The notes under the pieces are model-generated. The model ran no database searches, was not told the origin of the DNA, and was given only the letters and a program-made list of their open reading frames with translations. From Modestobacter versicolor (GTDB lineage Bacteria; Actinomycetota; Actinomycetes; Mycobacteriales; Geodermatophilaceae), in the NCBI RefSeq assembly GCF_014195485.1, contig NZ_JACIBU010000001.1, forward strand, positions 2,170,001 to 2,234,000: a stretch of DNA of 64,000 bases, in the 5' to 3' direction. The translations under genes and the position numbers were made by a program. Of the stretch, positions 16,951 to 25,901 are shown piece by piece. Position 1 is the first letter of the stretch, and every line of letters starts with the position of its first letter.

Positions 16951-18068
16951 GCGTCACTCCCGCTGAGGTAGGCGATCAGGGCGTCCTCGGCCGGCTGTAG
17001 CCGGTCCACGCGGACGTGTTCGTCGACGGTGTGGGCCAGGTTCGGGTCGCCCGGGCCGTAGTTGAGCGCCGGGATGCCGAAGGCGGCGAACCGGGCGACG
17101 TCGGTCCAGCCCAGCTTCGCCCGGGCCGGCTGCCCCACGGCGGCCAGGAACGCCGCGGCGGCCGGCTCGCCCAGCCCGGGCAGCGCCCCGCCCGAGGAGT
17201 CGGTGAGCTCCAGGGTGACCCCGGCGTCCAGCGCCCCGGCGAACACCTCGCGGACGTGCGCGAGCGCCTCGTCCTCGTCGCGGTCGGGGGCGAACCGGAA
17301 GTTCACCGTCACCCGGCACTCGTCGGGGACGACGTTGCCGGCCACCCCGCCCTCGATCCGCACCGCGTTGAGCCCCTCGCGGTAGGTGAGGCCGTCGATC
17401 TCCACCTCGCGCGCCCGGTACGCGGCGAGGGTGGCCAGCACCCCGGCCGCGCCGTGCACCGCGTTCACGCCCAGCCACGACCGGGCGCTGTGCGCGCGCG
17501 TGCCGGGCACGGTCAGCACGACGCGCAGGGTGCCCTGGCAGCCGCCCTCGATGACGCCGTCCGTGGGCTCGAGCAGGATCGCCAGGTCGCCGTAGAGCCA
17601 GCCGCGCCGTTCCCTGGCCACCCGGCCGAGGCCGTTGCGCACCGCCTCGACCTCCTCGTTGTCGTAGAAGACGAACGTGACGTCGCGGGCCGGCTGCGCC
17701 CCGGGGACGCCGAAGCGGGCGGCCAGCCGGAGCATCACCGCGTCCCCGGCCTTCATGTCGCTGGTACCGCAGCCGTAGAGCCGCTCCTCGCCGTCCACCA
17801 TGTCCAGCCGGCTGGGCAGGTTGTCCGCGATGGGCACGGTGTCCAGGTGCCCGGCCAGCACGATCCGGGTGTCCCGGTCGAGGTTGGTGCGGGCGAGCAC
17901 GGCGTCACCCACGCGCTCGACCTCCAGGCCGCCCAGCCCGCGCAGCGAGGCCTCGACGGCGTCGGCCAGCGCCTGCTCGGACCCGGACACCGAGGGGGCG
18001 TCGACGAGCCGGCGGGTGAGGGTGAGGACGTCGGCGGTCAGGTCGAGCTCGGGCAGCGGGTCGCTCAC
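16947..18068 (-). CDS. dapE: succinyl-diaminopimelate desuccinylase
   Basis: Zinc M20-family amidase that converts N-succinyl-LL-diaminopimelate to LL-diaminopimelate for lysine and peptidoglycan. 373 residues. The HxD metal motif AGHLDTVP is near 76, the catalytic/bridging Glu pair YDNEEVEA near 143, and the dimerisation domain around [10 protein letters not shown]. Identity as dapE rather than another M20 peptidase is supported by divergent dapD 51 bases away. The GTG start lies 7 bases after TACGCT, indicating a leaderless mRNA. Confidence 0.93.
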   Translation of the reverse strand: MSDPLPELDLTADVLTLTRRLVDAPSVSGSEQALADAVEASLRGLGGLEVERVGDAVLARTNLDRDTRIVLAGHLDTVPIADNLPSRLDMVDGEERLYGCGTSDMKAGDAVMLRLAARFGVPGAQPARDVTFVFYDNEEVEAVRNGLGRVARERRGWLYGDLAILLEPTDGVIEGGCQGTLRVVLTVPGTRAHSARSWLGVNAVHGAAGVLATLAAYRAREVEIDGLTYREGLNAVRIEGGVAGNVVPDECRVTVNFRFAPDRDEDEALAHVREVFAGALDAGVTLELTDSSGGALPGLGEPAAAAFLAAVGQPARAKLGWTDVARFAAFGIPALNYGPGDPNLAHTVDEHVRVDRLQPAEDALIAYLSGSDA

Positions 18069-18075
18069 GCCCCCG

Positions 18076-18081
18076 AGCGTA
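18076..18081 (-). promoter_or_regulatory. -10 hexamer for dapE
   Basis: Minus-strand TACGCT, exactly 7 bases before GTG 18068. Predicts transcription starting at the start codon. Confidence 0.55.
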
Positions 18082-18106
18082 GTGAGAGGCCCCAGCCGCG
18101 CCTCGG

Positions 18107-18112
18107 TAGCGT
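18107..18112 (+). promoter_or_regulatory. -10 hexamer for dapD
   Basis: TAGCGT, exactly 7 bases before GTG 18120. The two divergent -10 sites are 25 bases apart, so their -35 regions must overlap the opposite promoter. Confidence 0.55.
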
Positions 18113-18119
18113 GGGCGCC

Positions 18120-19106
18120 GTGACGAGCGCAGAGCAGACCACCGGCGCGAACGGCGTCGGGCTGGCCACCCTGACCGCCGACGGGACCGTGCTGGACACC
18201 TGGTACCCCGCCCCTGCGCTGAGCAGCGCCGACCAGGGCGAGACCGGCACCCAGCTGATCGGCGTCCTGGAGCTCGAGGGCCTGCTCGGTCCGGACTTCT
18301 CCGGCCTGGTCCGCACCGACGACGCCCGCGGGGTGCAGGTGGTCGCCGTCGTCACCACCATCGCCGACCTCTCCGCGCCCCCGGTCGACGCGCACGACGT
18401 CTACCTGCGGCTGCACCTGCTCTCGCACCGGCTGGTGCGGCCGCACGGGGTCAACCTCGACGGCCAGTTCGGGCTGCTGGCCAACGTCGCCTGGACCAGC
18501 GCCGGCCCGGTGCTCGGCACCGAGCTGGACGCCGCGCGCGCCCGGCTGCGGGTCGCCGGCGGCGGGCACCTGACCGTCTTCGGCGTGGACAAGTTCCCGC
18601 GGATGGTCGACTACGTGCTCCCCACCGGCGTCCGGATCGCCGACGCCGACCGGGTGCGACTCGGCGCCCACCTCGCCGAGGGCACCACGGTCATGCACGA
18701 GGGCTTCGTCAACTTCAACGCCGGCACGCTCGGGCCCTCGATGGTCGAGGGCCGGATCAGCGCCGGCGTCGTCGTCGACGCCGACTCCGACATCGGCGGC
18801 GGGGCCTCGATCATGGGCACCCTGTCCGGCGGCGGGAAGCAGGTCATCTCGATCGGCAAGGGCTGCCTGCTGGGCGCCAACGCCGGCATCGGCATCTCCC
18901 TCGGCGACGGCTGCGTCGTGGAGGCCGGCTGCTACGTCACCGCCGGCTCCAAGGTGACGCTGCCCGACGGCACGACGATCAAGGCCGGCGAGCTCTCCGG
19001 CCGCGACGGCCTGCTGTTCCGCCGCAACTCGGTCAGCGGCGCGCTCGAGGCCCTGCCGCGCAACGGCGACTGGGGCGCCCTCAACGCCGCCCTGCACGCG
19101 AACTGA
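18120..19106 (+). CDS. dapD: 2,3,4,5-tetrahydropyridine-2,6-dicarboxylate N-succinyltransferase
   Basis: Transfers succinyl from succinyl-CoA to tetrahydrodipicolinate, the committing step of the succinylase lysine pathway. 328 residues, actinobacterial type. The C-terminal half is a left-handed beta helix of hexapeptide repeats ([66 protein letters not shown] shown in register). The product feeds dapC and dapE, both encoded in this window. GTG start, likely leaderless; a 22-base palindrome follows the stop. Confidence 0.95.
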   Translation: MTSAEQTTGANGVGLATLTADGTVLDTWYPAPALSSADQGETGTQLIGVLELEGLLGPDFSGLVRTDDARGVQVVAVVTTIADLSAPPVDAHDVYLRLHLLSHRLVRPHGVNLDGQFGLLANVAWTSAGPVLGTELDAARARLRVAGGGHLTVFGVDKFPRMVDYVLPTGVRIADADRVRLGAHLAEGTTVMHEGFVNFNAGTLGPSMVEGRISAGVVVDADSDIGGGASIMGTLSGGGKQVISIGKGCLLGANAGIGISLGDGCVVEAGCYVTAGSKVTLPDGTTIKAGELSGRDGLLFRRNSVSGALEALPRNGDWGALNAALHAN

Positions 19107-19108
19107 CG

Positions 19109-19130
19109 CAGCTCTCGGCGCCGAGAGCTG
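19109..19130 (+). terminator. dapD terminator palindrome
   Basis: A 22-base perfect palindrome centred on GGCGCC with AGCTCTC/GAGAGCT arms, starting 2 bases after the dapD stop and followed by GGCCGTTCCC. The same GGCCGTTCC tail follows the hairpin after cysH. It is also positioned to serve the convergent hydrolase gene ending at 19140. Confidence 0.7.
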
Positions 19131-19139
19131 GCCGTTCCC

Positions 19140-20270
19140 TCAGCCCAGGTCGTCCGGGCCCGGGGTCTCGGGGGTGTTGGACGGCGCGAGGGCCGGGTGC
19201 GTGAGGTGCTCCAGCAGCGCCACGGTGAACTCCTGCGGGCGCTCGACGTGCGGTGAGTGGCCCACACCGGGCAGCAGCGCCTCGCGGTAGCGCCCGCCGC
19301 TGGCCGCGTACCGGTCGAGCACGGCGCGGGTCTGGGTGACCATCGGCTGGGGCGGGAAGACCGCCTCGCCCGGCCACCCGGGCACCGCGCCGACCGAGCC
19401 GAGGAAGGCCAGGTCGAAGGCGGAGGTGTCGGAGACGATCTGGTCGGCGTCGCCGCGCACCCAGAGCACCGGCGGCTTCACCGGCAGGTCGACGATCCCG
19501 GAGACGTCGAGCACCGTGGGCGCCATGGTGTTGAGCACGCCGCGCTCGCCCGGCGCCGTCCCCGGCCAGGCCTCGACCGCCGTGGCGTCGCCCGGGTAGT
19601 GGTCCGGGCCGGTGCGGGTGGTGAGCATCGAGGCGACGAACACGTCCTCCATCGCCGGGTCGAGCGGCAGCGAGCCGGGCGCCACGTAGAAGGCCCGCAG
19701 GATCGACCGCGGGCTGGTCGGGGCGTCGGCGGAGGTGTCGCCGGCGGCCAGCGCGGCCACGAAGTCCGGGTTCGCCGCGCCGCCGCCCGAGCCGGTGCCG
19801 TCGGGGTGCACGCGCTGGCCGTCGTGACCGGTGGTGCCGCCGAAGCCGTACGGCGACACCGGCGCCACCAGGACGACGGAGGAGATCCGCTGCGGGGCGT
19901 CGAGCAGGTGCTGCAGCACCACGCCGGCGCCCATGCTCCAGCCGACGAGGTGCACCCGGTCCAGGCCGAGCGCATCGATCAGCGCACCCAGGTCGTCGGC
20001 CCAGTCGCGCACCCCGCGCCGGGCGTCGACCGGCAGCGGGTCGGTGCTGCCGTACCCGCGCAGGTCGACGGCGAGCGCACGCCAGCGCGGGTCGAGGGCG
20101 AGCAGCTGCGGCTGCCAGAACGCCGCGGAGCTGACGTTGCCGTGCACGAACAGCACCGCCTCGCCCCCGCCGAACGGGTCGGTGCCCTCGGCGTGCAGCA
20201 CCTGCTGGGTCAGCCGGGCGGTGGGCACGGGGGTGGCGGTGACGCCGGGGAGCAGCAGGTCAGCGGGCAC
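19140..20270 (-). CDS. alpha/beta hydrolase
   Basis: 376 residues. Nucleophile elbow GWSMGAG with Ser112, an oxyanion-side HGN (43-45), a likely acid Asp in RGDADQI and catalytic His in LPGVGHSPH. The enlarged cap (about 135-265) contains a Gly/Thr/Ser-rich stretch and resembles the epoxide-hydrolase/dehalogenase-like branch. Substrate unknown. GTG 20270 is preferred because the predicted strand VPADLLLPGVTATPVPTARL starts there; a longer frame upstream has no ribosome site. Confidence 0.85.
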   Translation of the reverse strand: MPADLLLPGVTATPVPTARLTQQVLHAEGTDPFGGGEAVLFVHGNVSSAAFWQPQLLALDPRWRALAVDLRGYGSTDPLPVDARRGVRDWADDLGALIDALGLDRVHLVGWSMGAGVVLQHLLDAPQRISSVVLVAPVSPYGFGGTTGHDGQRVHPDGTGSGGGAANPDFVAALAAGDTSADAPTSPRSILRAFYVAPGSLPLDPAMEDVFVASMLTTRTGPDHYPGDATAVEAWPGTAPGERGVLNTMAPTVLDVSGIVDLPVKPPVLWVRGDADQIVSDTSAFDLAFLGSVGAVPGWPGEAVFPPQPMVTQTRAVLDRYAASGGRYREALLPGVGHSPHVERPQEFTVALLEHLTHPALAPSNTPETPGPDDLG

Positions 20271-20376
20271 GGGGCGGCTCCAGAGGTCCGGCCGGGTCGG
20301 CTCCCGGCGTCCCCGGCAGGCTAGTGGGACCGCGGCACGAGCACCGCGACTCCCGGCCCGGCGGCGCCGGCCCACC

Positions 20377-20382
20377 TACCAT
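20377..20382 (+). promoter_or_regulatory. -10 hexamer for the lysozyme-like gene
   Basis: TACCAT, 8 bases before ATG 20391; predicts a leaderless or near-leaderless mRNA. Confidence 0.45.
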
Positions 20383-20390
20383 CGGGGGCG

Positions 20391-21269
20391 ATGGCGAGCA
20401 CCCGGGTCGGCAGCCGCCCGCCACCGGCCCGCTCGACGCGGCCGCCGGCCCGCCGGAAGCGCCGCCGCGGCCCCGCCCGTTCCCTCGTCCCGTTCGTCGT
20501 CGTCGCGGTGCTCGCCGCGGTCGTCGGCCTGCTCTGGGACCGCCGCGAGGAGGCACCCCCCTCGGTGACCAGCCAGTGCACCGTGCCCGGCACGGACGTC
20601 CAGCTCACCACCGAGCAGGGCGCCAACGCCGCCACCATCGCCGCCGTGGCCCGCTCGCGCGGGCTGCCCGCCCGGGCCACCGTGATCGCGCTCGCCACCG
20701 CCCAGCAGGAGTCGCGGCTGCGCAACCTCGACTACGGCGACCGCGACTCGCTCGGGCTCTTCCAGCAGCGCCCGTCGCAGGGCTGGGGCTCGCCCGAGCA
20801 GGTGCAGGACCCGGTCTACGCGGCGGGGAAGTTCTTCGACCGCCTGGTCGAGGTGCCCGGCTGGGAGGCCGGCCGGCTCACCGAGGTGGCCCAGGCGGTG
20901 CAGCGCAGCGGCTTCCCCGAGGCCTACCAGCAGTGGGAGCCGATGGCGAGCGCCGTGGCCGGGGCGCTGCTGGCCACCACCCCCGACGCGCTGCGCTGCT
21001 CCTTCTCCCCCACCGCCGCCGGCGGTGGCGACCGCACCGCGGTGCTCACCGAGGCGGTGCGCCGCGAGGCGGGGGCACCGACGGTCGGGTCCGACGGCGC
21101 CGTCTCGGTGGCCGGCGCCGGGTGGCCGGAGGCCAGCTGGGCGGTCGCGCACGCCGAGCGCCTCGGGGTCGGCGAGATCCTGATGGACGGCTGGCGGTGG
21201 ACCCCGCTGACCGGCTGGGCGTCCTCGCCGAGCGCCTTCACCCTGCCGCTGCAGCTGCGGCTGTCCTGA
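20391..21269 (+). CDS. membrane-anchored lysozyme-like protein of actinobacteria
   Basis: 292 residues. A basic N-terminus (RRKRRRGPARS) precedes one span (LVPFVVVAVLAAVVGLLW, about 32-49), so the rest is outside. Residues 75-160 contain ATAQQESRLRNL and DYGDRDSLGLFQQRPSQGWGS, which resemble the catalytic Glu and following loops of soluble lytic transglycosylases/resuscitation-type lysozymes. Such proteins are often mislabelled as transporters. Peptidoglycan cleavage is inferred, not shown. The C-terminal 90 residues have no recognised domain. Confidence 0.75.
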   Translation: MASTRVGSRPPPARSTRPPARRKRRRGPARSLVPFVVVAVLAAVVGLLWDRREEAPPSVTSQCTVPGTDVQLTTEQGANAATIAAVARSRGLPARATVIALATAQQESRLRNLDYGDRDSLGLFQQRPSQGWGSPEQVQDPVYAAGKFFDRLVEVPGWEAGRLTEVAQAVQRSGFPEAYQQWEPMASAVAGALLATTPDALRCSFSPTAAGGGDRTAVLTEAVRREAGAPTVGSDGAVSVAGAGWPEASWAVAHAERLGVGEILMDGWRWTPLTGWASSPSAFTLPLQLRLS

Positions 21270-21273
21270 CCGC

Positions 21274-21738
21274 TCAGCCGGTACCGGCGAGCGCGACGAC
21301 CAGCAGCGCCCCGGCGGCCAGCGAGGCGGCGGTGCGCACCGTGTTCCACGCCGTCCACCGGCGCAGGTAGTCGCCCCACTGCTGCACGGCCGACCCGTCG
21401 GCGCCGGCCAGCGCGTCGTTCAGCGGGACGTTCGCCGCCACGGTCACCCCGACGGCCCCGACCAGGTGGAGCGCCGCCCCGGCCAGCACCAGCGGACGGC
21501 GCTCGCCCGCCAGCTCCCAGCCGGCCAGCAGCAGGCAGAGCACCGCCGCGCCGAGGAACAGCGCCATGAACGGCGGCCGGACGGCGACCCGGTTGACCGA
21601 CTGCATCGCGGCGATCCCGGCCGGGCCGGGCAGCGCGCCCAGCGCCGGCATCACCATCAGGCTGAACACCGCGAAGGCGCCCGCGACGAGCAGCGTGCCC
21701 AGCGCCGTCCCCAGCAGCAGGACGTCCCGGGCCGTCAC
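21274..21738 (-). CDS. DUF1772 membrane protein
   Basis: 154 residues with four spans. The family pattern is VFSLMVMPALGALP after span one, AMQSVNRVAVRPPFM before span two, and VTVAANVPLNDAL plus W-rich WGDYLRRWTAWNTVRT near the end. Function unknown. Cotranslated with the NmrA-like reductase (GTG overlaps its TGA); both face the AraC regulator, so they probably form its target operon. Confidence 0.85.
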   Translation of the reverse strand: MTARDVLLLGTALGTLLVAGAFAVFSLMVMPALGALPGPAGIAAMQSVNRVAVRPPFMALFLGAAVLCLLLAGWELAGERRPLVLAGAALHLVGAVGVTVAANVPLNDALAGADGSAVQQWGDYLRRWTAWNTVRTAASLAAGALLVVALAGTG

Positions 21739-22565
21739 GTCCAGCACCCCGCGGTGGCGGCGCGCCGCACGTGGTCGGCCAGCTCGCCCGCCGGGCGGCC
21801 CAGCACCTGCTGCACGCCGTCGGTGGGCCGGGAGTTGCGCCCGTCGAGGACCTCGGTGAACAGGTGCGCCAGCAGGTCCAGGACGTCGTCCGGCACGCCG
21901 TGCCCGGCCAGCTCGGCCCGGAACGCGGCGAGCGGCACCGACCGGAAGACGACCGGCCGGCCGCGGGCCGCGGAGATCTCCCGCACCACGTCGGCGAAGG
22001 AGAGGGCGCGCGGCCCGGTCAGCTCGTAGGTGCGGCCGGCGTGCCCGTCGTCCAGCAGCGCCAGCACCGCCGCGTCGGCGATGTCGTCGGCGTCCAGGAA
22101 CGGCTCGACGACGTCGCCCACCGGCAGCGCGAGCTCCCCGGCGGCCACCGCCTCGGCGAACTGCCCCTCGCTGAAGTTCTGCGCGAACCAGCTGCAGCGC
22201 AGCACCGTGCACGCCAGGCCGGTGCCCCGGGCCACCTGCTGCACCGCCTGCTCGGCCCGCTGGGCGCCCGGCTCACCGCGGCCGGACAGCAGCACCACCC
22301 GCTGGACCCCGGCGGCCGCGGCCCGCCGGGTGAACGCCGCCACCGTCGCGTCGGCCCCGGGGACGGCGAGGTCCGGCGCGTAGGCCAGGTACACCCCGGT
22401 CACCCCCCGCAGGGCGGGGTCCCAGGTCGCCGGGTCCGCCCAGTCGAGCACGCACTCGCTGCTGCGGGACGCGACCCGCACCTGCTCGCCCCGTGCCTGC
22501 AGGCGCTGCACGATGCGGCTGCCGGTCGTCCCGGTGCCGCCTGTCACCAACTGGATCCGTGTCAT
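21735..22565 (-). CDS. NmrA-like NAD(P)-binding protein
   Basis: 276 residues. The NAD(P) motif VTGGTGTTGSRIV is at 7-19 and a basic residue after strand two (VASRSS) suggests NADPH. The atypical SDR family (NmrA/HSCARG, quinone or redox sensing) lacks the YxxxK pair, and none is visible here. Divergent from an AraC regulator 81 bases away, the usual arrangement for an inducible reductase or redox sensor. Confidence 0.88.
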   Translation of the reverse strand: MTRIQLVTGGTGTTGSRIVQRLQARGEQVRVASRSSECVLDWADPATWDPALRGVTGVYLAYAPDLAVPGADATVAAFTRRAAAAGVQRVVLLSGRGEPGAQRAEQAVQQVARGTGLACTVLRCSWFAQNFSEGQFAEAVAAGELALPVGDVVEPFLDADDIADAAVLALLDDGHAGRTYELTGPRALSFADVVREISAARGRPVVFRSVPLAAFRAELAGHGVPDDVLDLLAHLFTEVLDGRNSRPTDGVQQVLGRPAGELADHVRRAATAGCWT

Positions 22566-22633
22566 GCCCCCAGTCCAGCGGCCGCGGGTGAGACGGGCCA
22601 TCGCCGAGACACCCGAACGCATGCGCGAGCGTC

Positions 22634-22639
22634 TAGCGT
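22634..22639 (+). promoter_or_regulatory. -10 hexamer for the araC-type gene
   Basis: TAGCGT, exactly 7 bases before GTG 22647. The palindrome CGCATGCG (22618-22625) lies just upstream in the divergent spacer and could be part of an operator. Confidence 0.5.
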
Positions 22640-22646
22640 GCCCCGC

Positions 22647-23576
22647 GTGGACGCCGTCGCCGCACTCCTCAACGGCCCGCGCGCCAGCGGGGCCTTCCTG
22701 CTCCGCTCGGTGCTGCGCGCGCCGTGGTCGATGCGGATCGCCGACCGGGCACCGCTCACCGTGCTGGCCGTGCTGCGCGGCTCCGCCTGGGTGCTGCTGG
22801 CCGACGGTCGCAGCGAGCAGCTCGGCACGGGTGCGGTGGCCCTGCTCCGCGGGCCGGAGCCGTACACGGTCGCCGACGACCCGGGCACGGCGCCGCAGGT
22901 GGCGATCGGTCCCGGCCAGGTGTGCACGCCGCTGGGCAGCCCGGCGATGGCCGGGCTGGGCACCCGGAGCTGGGGCAACGACCCGGACGGGGAGACCGTG
23001 CTGGTCACCGGCACCTACACCGCTCCCGGCGCCGTCGGCGAGCGCCTGGTGCGGGCACTGCCCCCGCTGGTGGTCGTGCCGCCCGACGACGGCGCCGGCG
23101 CGGTCACCGGCCTGCTGGCCACCGAGATGGGCCGGGACGCCCCGGGCCAGGAGGCGGTGCTGGACCGGCTGCTGGACGTGACCCTGGTCAGCGCGCTGCG
23201 CAGCTGGGCGGCGCGGCCCGGCGCCGGGGCGCCCGGGTGGTACCTCGCGCACGGCGACCCGGTCGTCGGCCCGGCGCTGCGGCTGGTGCACGAGCGCCCC
23301 GCCGAGCCCTGGACGGTCGGCTCGCTGGCGGACGCGGTCGGGGTGTCGCGGGCCACGCTCGCCCGGCGGTTCACCGAGCTGGTGGGCGAGCCGCCGATGA
23401 GCTACCTGACCGGCTGGCGGATCGCGCTCGCCGCCGACCTGCTCGCCGACCCGGCGCTCACCGTCTCCGGCATCGCCCGCCGGGTCGGCTACGCCAGCCC
23501 CTTCGCGCTGAGCACCGCCTTCAAGCGGGTCACCGGCGTCAGCCCGGCGACCCACCGCAGGTCGGTCAGCGCGTGA
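22647..23576 (+). CDS. AraC-family transcriptional regulator
   Basis: 309 residues. The N-terminal cupin sensor (about 15-180, AraC_binding-6/cupin type with LLRGPEPYTVADDP) is followed by two helix-turn-helix motifs: WTVGSLADAVGVSRATLARRF (near 230) and LTVSGIARRVGYASPFALSTAF (near 275), then the conserved GVSPATHRR. Likely controls the divergent NmrA/DUF1772 operon. Its 3' end overlaps dapC (convergent) by 11 bases. Confidence 0.92.
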   Translation: MDAVAALLNGPRASGAFLLRSVLRAPWSMRIADRAPLTVLAVLRGSAWVLLADGRSEQLGTGAVALLRGPEPYTVADDPGTAPQVAIGPGQVCTPLGSPAMAGLGTRSWGNDPDGETVLVTGTYTAPGAVGERLVRALPPLVVVPPDDGAGAVTGLLATEMGRDAPGQEAVLDRLLDVTLVSALRSWAARPGAGAPGWYLAHGDPVVGPALRLVHERPAEPWTVGSLADAVGVSRATLARRFTELVGEPPMSYLTGWRIALAADLLADPALTVSGIARRVGYASPFALSTAFKRVTGVSPATHRRSVSA

Positions 23577-24666
23577 GGCGCCCCACGGCGGCGTCGATCC
23601 GCTCGTCGCTGGCGGTCAGCGCCATCCGCACGTGCCGGCTGCCCGCCGGGCCGTAGAAGGTGCCCGGTGCGGCCACGATGCCCAGGCCGGCGAGCCAGTC
23701 GATCGTCGTCCAGCAGTCCTCGTCGCGGCTGACCCACAGGTAGAGGCCGGCCTCGGAGTGGTCGATCCGCGCTCCCGCGGCCCGCACGGCGGCGGCCAGC
23801 CGGTCACGGCGCAGCCGGTAGCGCTCACGCTGCACGGCCACGTGGTCGTCGTCGGCGAGCGCCGCGGCCATCGCCGCCTGCACCGGGGTGGGCACCAGCA
23901 GCCCGAGGTGCCGGCGCACCTCCCACACCCGGCGGACCAGCGCGGGGTCGCCGGACAGCAGGCCGGCGCGGTAGCCGGCGGCCGTGGACTGCTTGGACAG
24001 CGAGTGCACCGCGAGCAGGCCGGTGTGGTCGGAGCCGGCGACGTCGGGGTGCAGCAGCGAGCGCGGGACGACGTCCCAGCCGAGCTCGACGTAGCACTCG
24101 TCGGCGACCACCGGGACACCGTGGGCGCGCCCCCAGGTGACCCAGGCCCGCAGCTCGGCGTCGGTGAGCACCCGGCCGTGCGGGTTGCCCGGGGAGTTCA
24201 GCCACACCAGGACGGCGTCGCCCGGGTCGGCCGGCGGGGTGTCGGTGCGCAGCACCCGCAGCCCGGCGACGACCGCCCCCACCTCGTAGGTCGGGTAGGC
24301 GACCTCCGGGATCAGCACCGTGCCCGAGCCGGACAGCCCCAGCAGCGTCGGCAGCAGCGCCACCAGCTCCTTGGAGCCGACGGTCGGGATCACCGACGGG
24401 TCGGCGCCGAACGGGTCGGCCAGCTGCACGCCGAGCCGGCGGGACAGCCAGCTCGCGGCCGCCCGCCGGACGTCGGCGGTGCCCAGCGCGGTGGGGTAGC
24501 CCGGGGCGTTGCCGGCCGCGGCCAGCGCCTCCCCGAGCAGCGCCGGCGTCGGGTCGACCGGGGTGCCGATCGAGAGGTCGACGACGCCGCCGGGGTGCTC
24601 AGCGGCGCGACCGCGCGCCGCGGACAGCGAGTCCCAGGGGAAGTCCGGCAGCCGGACCGTGCTCAG
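23566..24666 (-). CDS. dapC: succinyldiaminopimelate transaminase
   Basis: PLP fold-type I aminotransferase converting N-succinyl-2-amino-6-ketopimelate to succinyl-diaminopimelate, between dapD and dapE in lysine synthesis. 366 residues. The actinobacterial DapC N-terminus LPDFPWDSL, substrate loop GTPVDPTP, NSPGNPHG (near 210), and HSLSKQSTAAGYR with the PLP lysine (near 260) are present. There is no ATG or GTG before LPDFPWD; a CTG at 24666 overlaps the ferredoxin TGA and has GAGGGG 2 bases upstream, so I take CTG as start. Gene order fdx-dapC is conserved in actinobacteria. Confidence 0.9.
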   Translation of the reverse strand: MSTVRLPDFPWDSLSAARGRAAEHPGGVVDLSIGTPVDPTPALLGEALAAAGNAPGYPTALGTADVRRAAASWLSRRLGVQLADPFGADPSVIPTVGSKELVALLPTLLGLSGSGTVLIPEVAYPTYEVGAVVAGLRVLRTDTPPADPGDAVLVWLNSPGNPHGRVLTDAELRAWVTWGRAHGVPVVADECYVELGWDVVPRSLLHPDVAGSDHTGLLAVHSLSKQSTAAGYRAGLLSGDPALVRRVWEVRRHLGLLVPTPVQAAMAAALADDDHVAVQRERYRLRRDRLAAAVRAAGARIDHSEAGLYLWVSRDEDCWTTIDWLAGLGIVAAPGTFYGPAGSRHVRMALTASDERIDAAVGRLTR

Positions 24667-24989
24667 TGCCCCTCGCCCTGCGGCGGGAGGGCGGCGACCA
24701 GCGGGTGGTCCTTGTGGATCTTGCCGGTCTTGGCGGCGCCGCCGGGGCTGCCCAGGTCGGAGAAGAACTCCACGTTGGCGTTGTAGAAGTCCTTCCACTT
24801 GTCCGGGACGTCGTCCTCGTAGTAGATGGCCTCCACCGGGCAGACCGGCTCGCAGGCACCGCAGTCGACGCACTCGTCGGGGTGGATGTAGAGCATCCGG
24901 TCGCCCTCGTAGATGCAGTCCACCGGACACTCGTCGATGCACGCCTTGTCGAGGACGTCGACGCAGGCCTGGGTGATGACGTAGGTCAC
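24663..24989 (-). CDS. fdxA: seven-iron ferredoxin
   Basis: 108 residues. It begins TYVITQACVDVLDKACIDECPVDCI in register, followed by DECVDCGACEPVCPVEA. The Cys pattern fits one [3Fe-4S] and one [4Fe-4S] cluster, as in actinobacterial FdxA/FdxC. It is a soluble electron carrier; partner enzymes could include the siroheme sulfite reductase at 45.8 kb (inference). GTG start with GGAGGAACCCC. Coupled to dapC by a one-base-shifted overlap. Confidence 0.93.
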   Translation of the reverse strand: MTYVITQACVDVLDKACIDECPVDCIYEGDRMLYIHPDECVDCGACEPVCPVEAIYYEDDVPDKWKDFYNANVEFFSDLGSPGGAAKTGKIHKDHPLVAALPPQGEGH

Positions 24990-25136
24990 GGGGTTCCTCC
25001 GGGAGCGAGTTCCCTGGCTGGCCAGGGGTGCGTTCGATCTTCCCCAGTATCACCCGAGGCCCCGCCGGTCAGCGCGACGGGTGGGCGGGACACGACCCGA
25101 TCGGGGGCCGGTGGTCGGCCGCCGGGGCCGCCGTCG

Positions 25137-25142
25137 CAGGAT
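25137..25142 (+). promoter_or_regulatory. -10-like hexamer for the GNAT gene
   Basis: CAGGAT (NANNNT), 6 bases before ATG 25149; weak match to TANNNT, same spacing as other leaderless starts here. Confidence 0.35.
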
Positions 25143-25148
25143 CGGTGC

Positions 25149-25901
25149 ATGGGACAGAAGCGCTCGCCGCTGGGTGTCGAGGAGCTCGAGCGGGTGGCGG
25201 CCCGCGGCTGGCGGGCGCTGGAGGAGGGCGCGCTGGGCGACTGGCTGCTCCGGGCCGGGGGCGGTTTCACCGGCCGGGCCAACTCGGTGCTGGTGGTCGG
25301 CGACCCGGGGGTGCCGCTGCCGGCGGCCGTCGACGCCGTCACCCGGTGGTACACCGAGCGGGGCCTGCGGCCGTGCGCGCAGCTGCCCGGCGTGCAGTCC
25401 CGGGCCGCCGGCGCGGCGTTCGCCGCCGCCGGCTGGGCGCGCGACGAGGACGTGCTGGTGCTCACCGCGCCGCTGGCGACCGCGCCGGAGCCCGGGGTCC
25501 CGGTGGAGCTGGCCGCGGTCCCGGACGAGGCGTGGCTGACCGGCTACCGGTACCGCGGGGGTCCGCTGCCGCCGGTGGCCGAGCAGGTGCTCACCAGCGC
25601 CGAGGACGCCGTCTTCGCCTCCGTGCGGCTGGACCCCTCCCCCGCGCCGCTGGCAGCCGTGGCCCGGGGCGTGCTCACCGACGGCTGGCTGGGCGTCACC
25701 GCGGTCACCGTGGCCGAGGAGCACCGGCGCCGCGGCCTGGCCACCGCGGTGATGGCCGCGCTGCAGCGCTGGGCCGCCGAGCGCGGCGCGCACTCGGTGT
25801 ACCTGCAGGTGGTGGCCGGCAACGCGCCGGCCCGGGCGCTCTACCGGCGGGCGGGCTTCATCGAGCACCACCGCTACCACTACCGGCGTCCGCCGGCCTG
25901 A
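25149..25901 (+). CDS. GNAT N-acetyltransferase
   Basis: 250 residues. The C-terminal half is a GNAT domain: VTAVTVAEEHRRRGLATAVMAAL (acetyl-CoA pyrophosphate loop RRxGLA, near 198) and [23 protein letters not shown]. The N-terminal half (EELERVAARGWRALEEGALGDWLLRAGGGFTGRANS) is a second, degenerate GNAT-like region typical of an actinobacterial family of two-domain acetyltransferases. Substrate unknown. Overlaps the convergent membrane-protein gene by 44 bases. Confidence 0.87.
   Translation: MGQKRSPLGVEELERVAARGWRALEEGALGDWLLRAGGGFTGRANSVLVVGDPGVPLPAAVDAVTRWYTERGLRPCAQLPGVQSRAAGAAFAAAGWARDEDVLVLTAPLATAPEPGVPVELAAVPDEAWLTGYRYRGGPLPPVAEQVLTSAEDAVFASVRLDPSPAPLAAVARGVLTDGWLGVTAVTVAEEHRRRGLATAVMAALQRWAAERGAHSVYLQVVAGNAPARALYRRAGFIEHHRYHYRRPPA

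Noticed and set aside
20271..20390. Possible c-di-AMP (ydaO-type) riboswitch before the lysozyme-like gene
   Set aside because: Such riboswitches precede cell-wall hydrolases in actinobacteria, but the 120 bases lack the conserved motifs, and the TACCAT hexamer predicts almost no leader.
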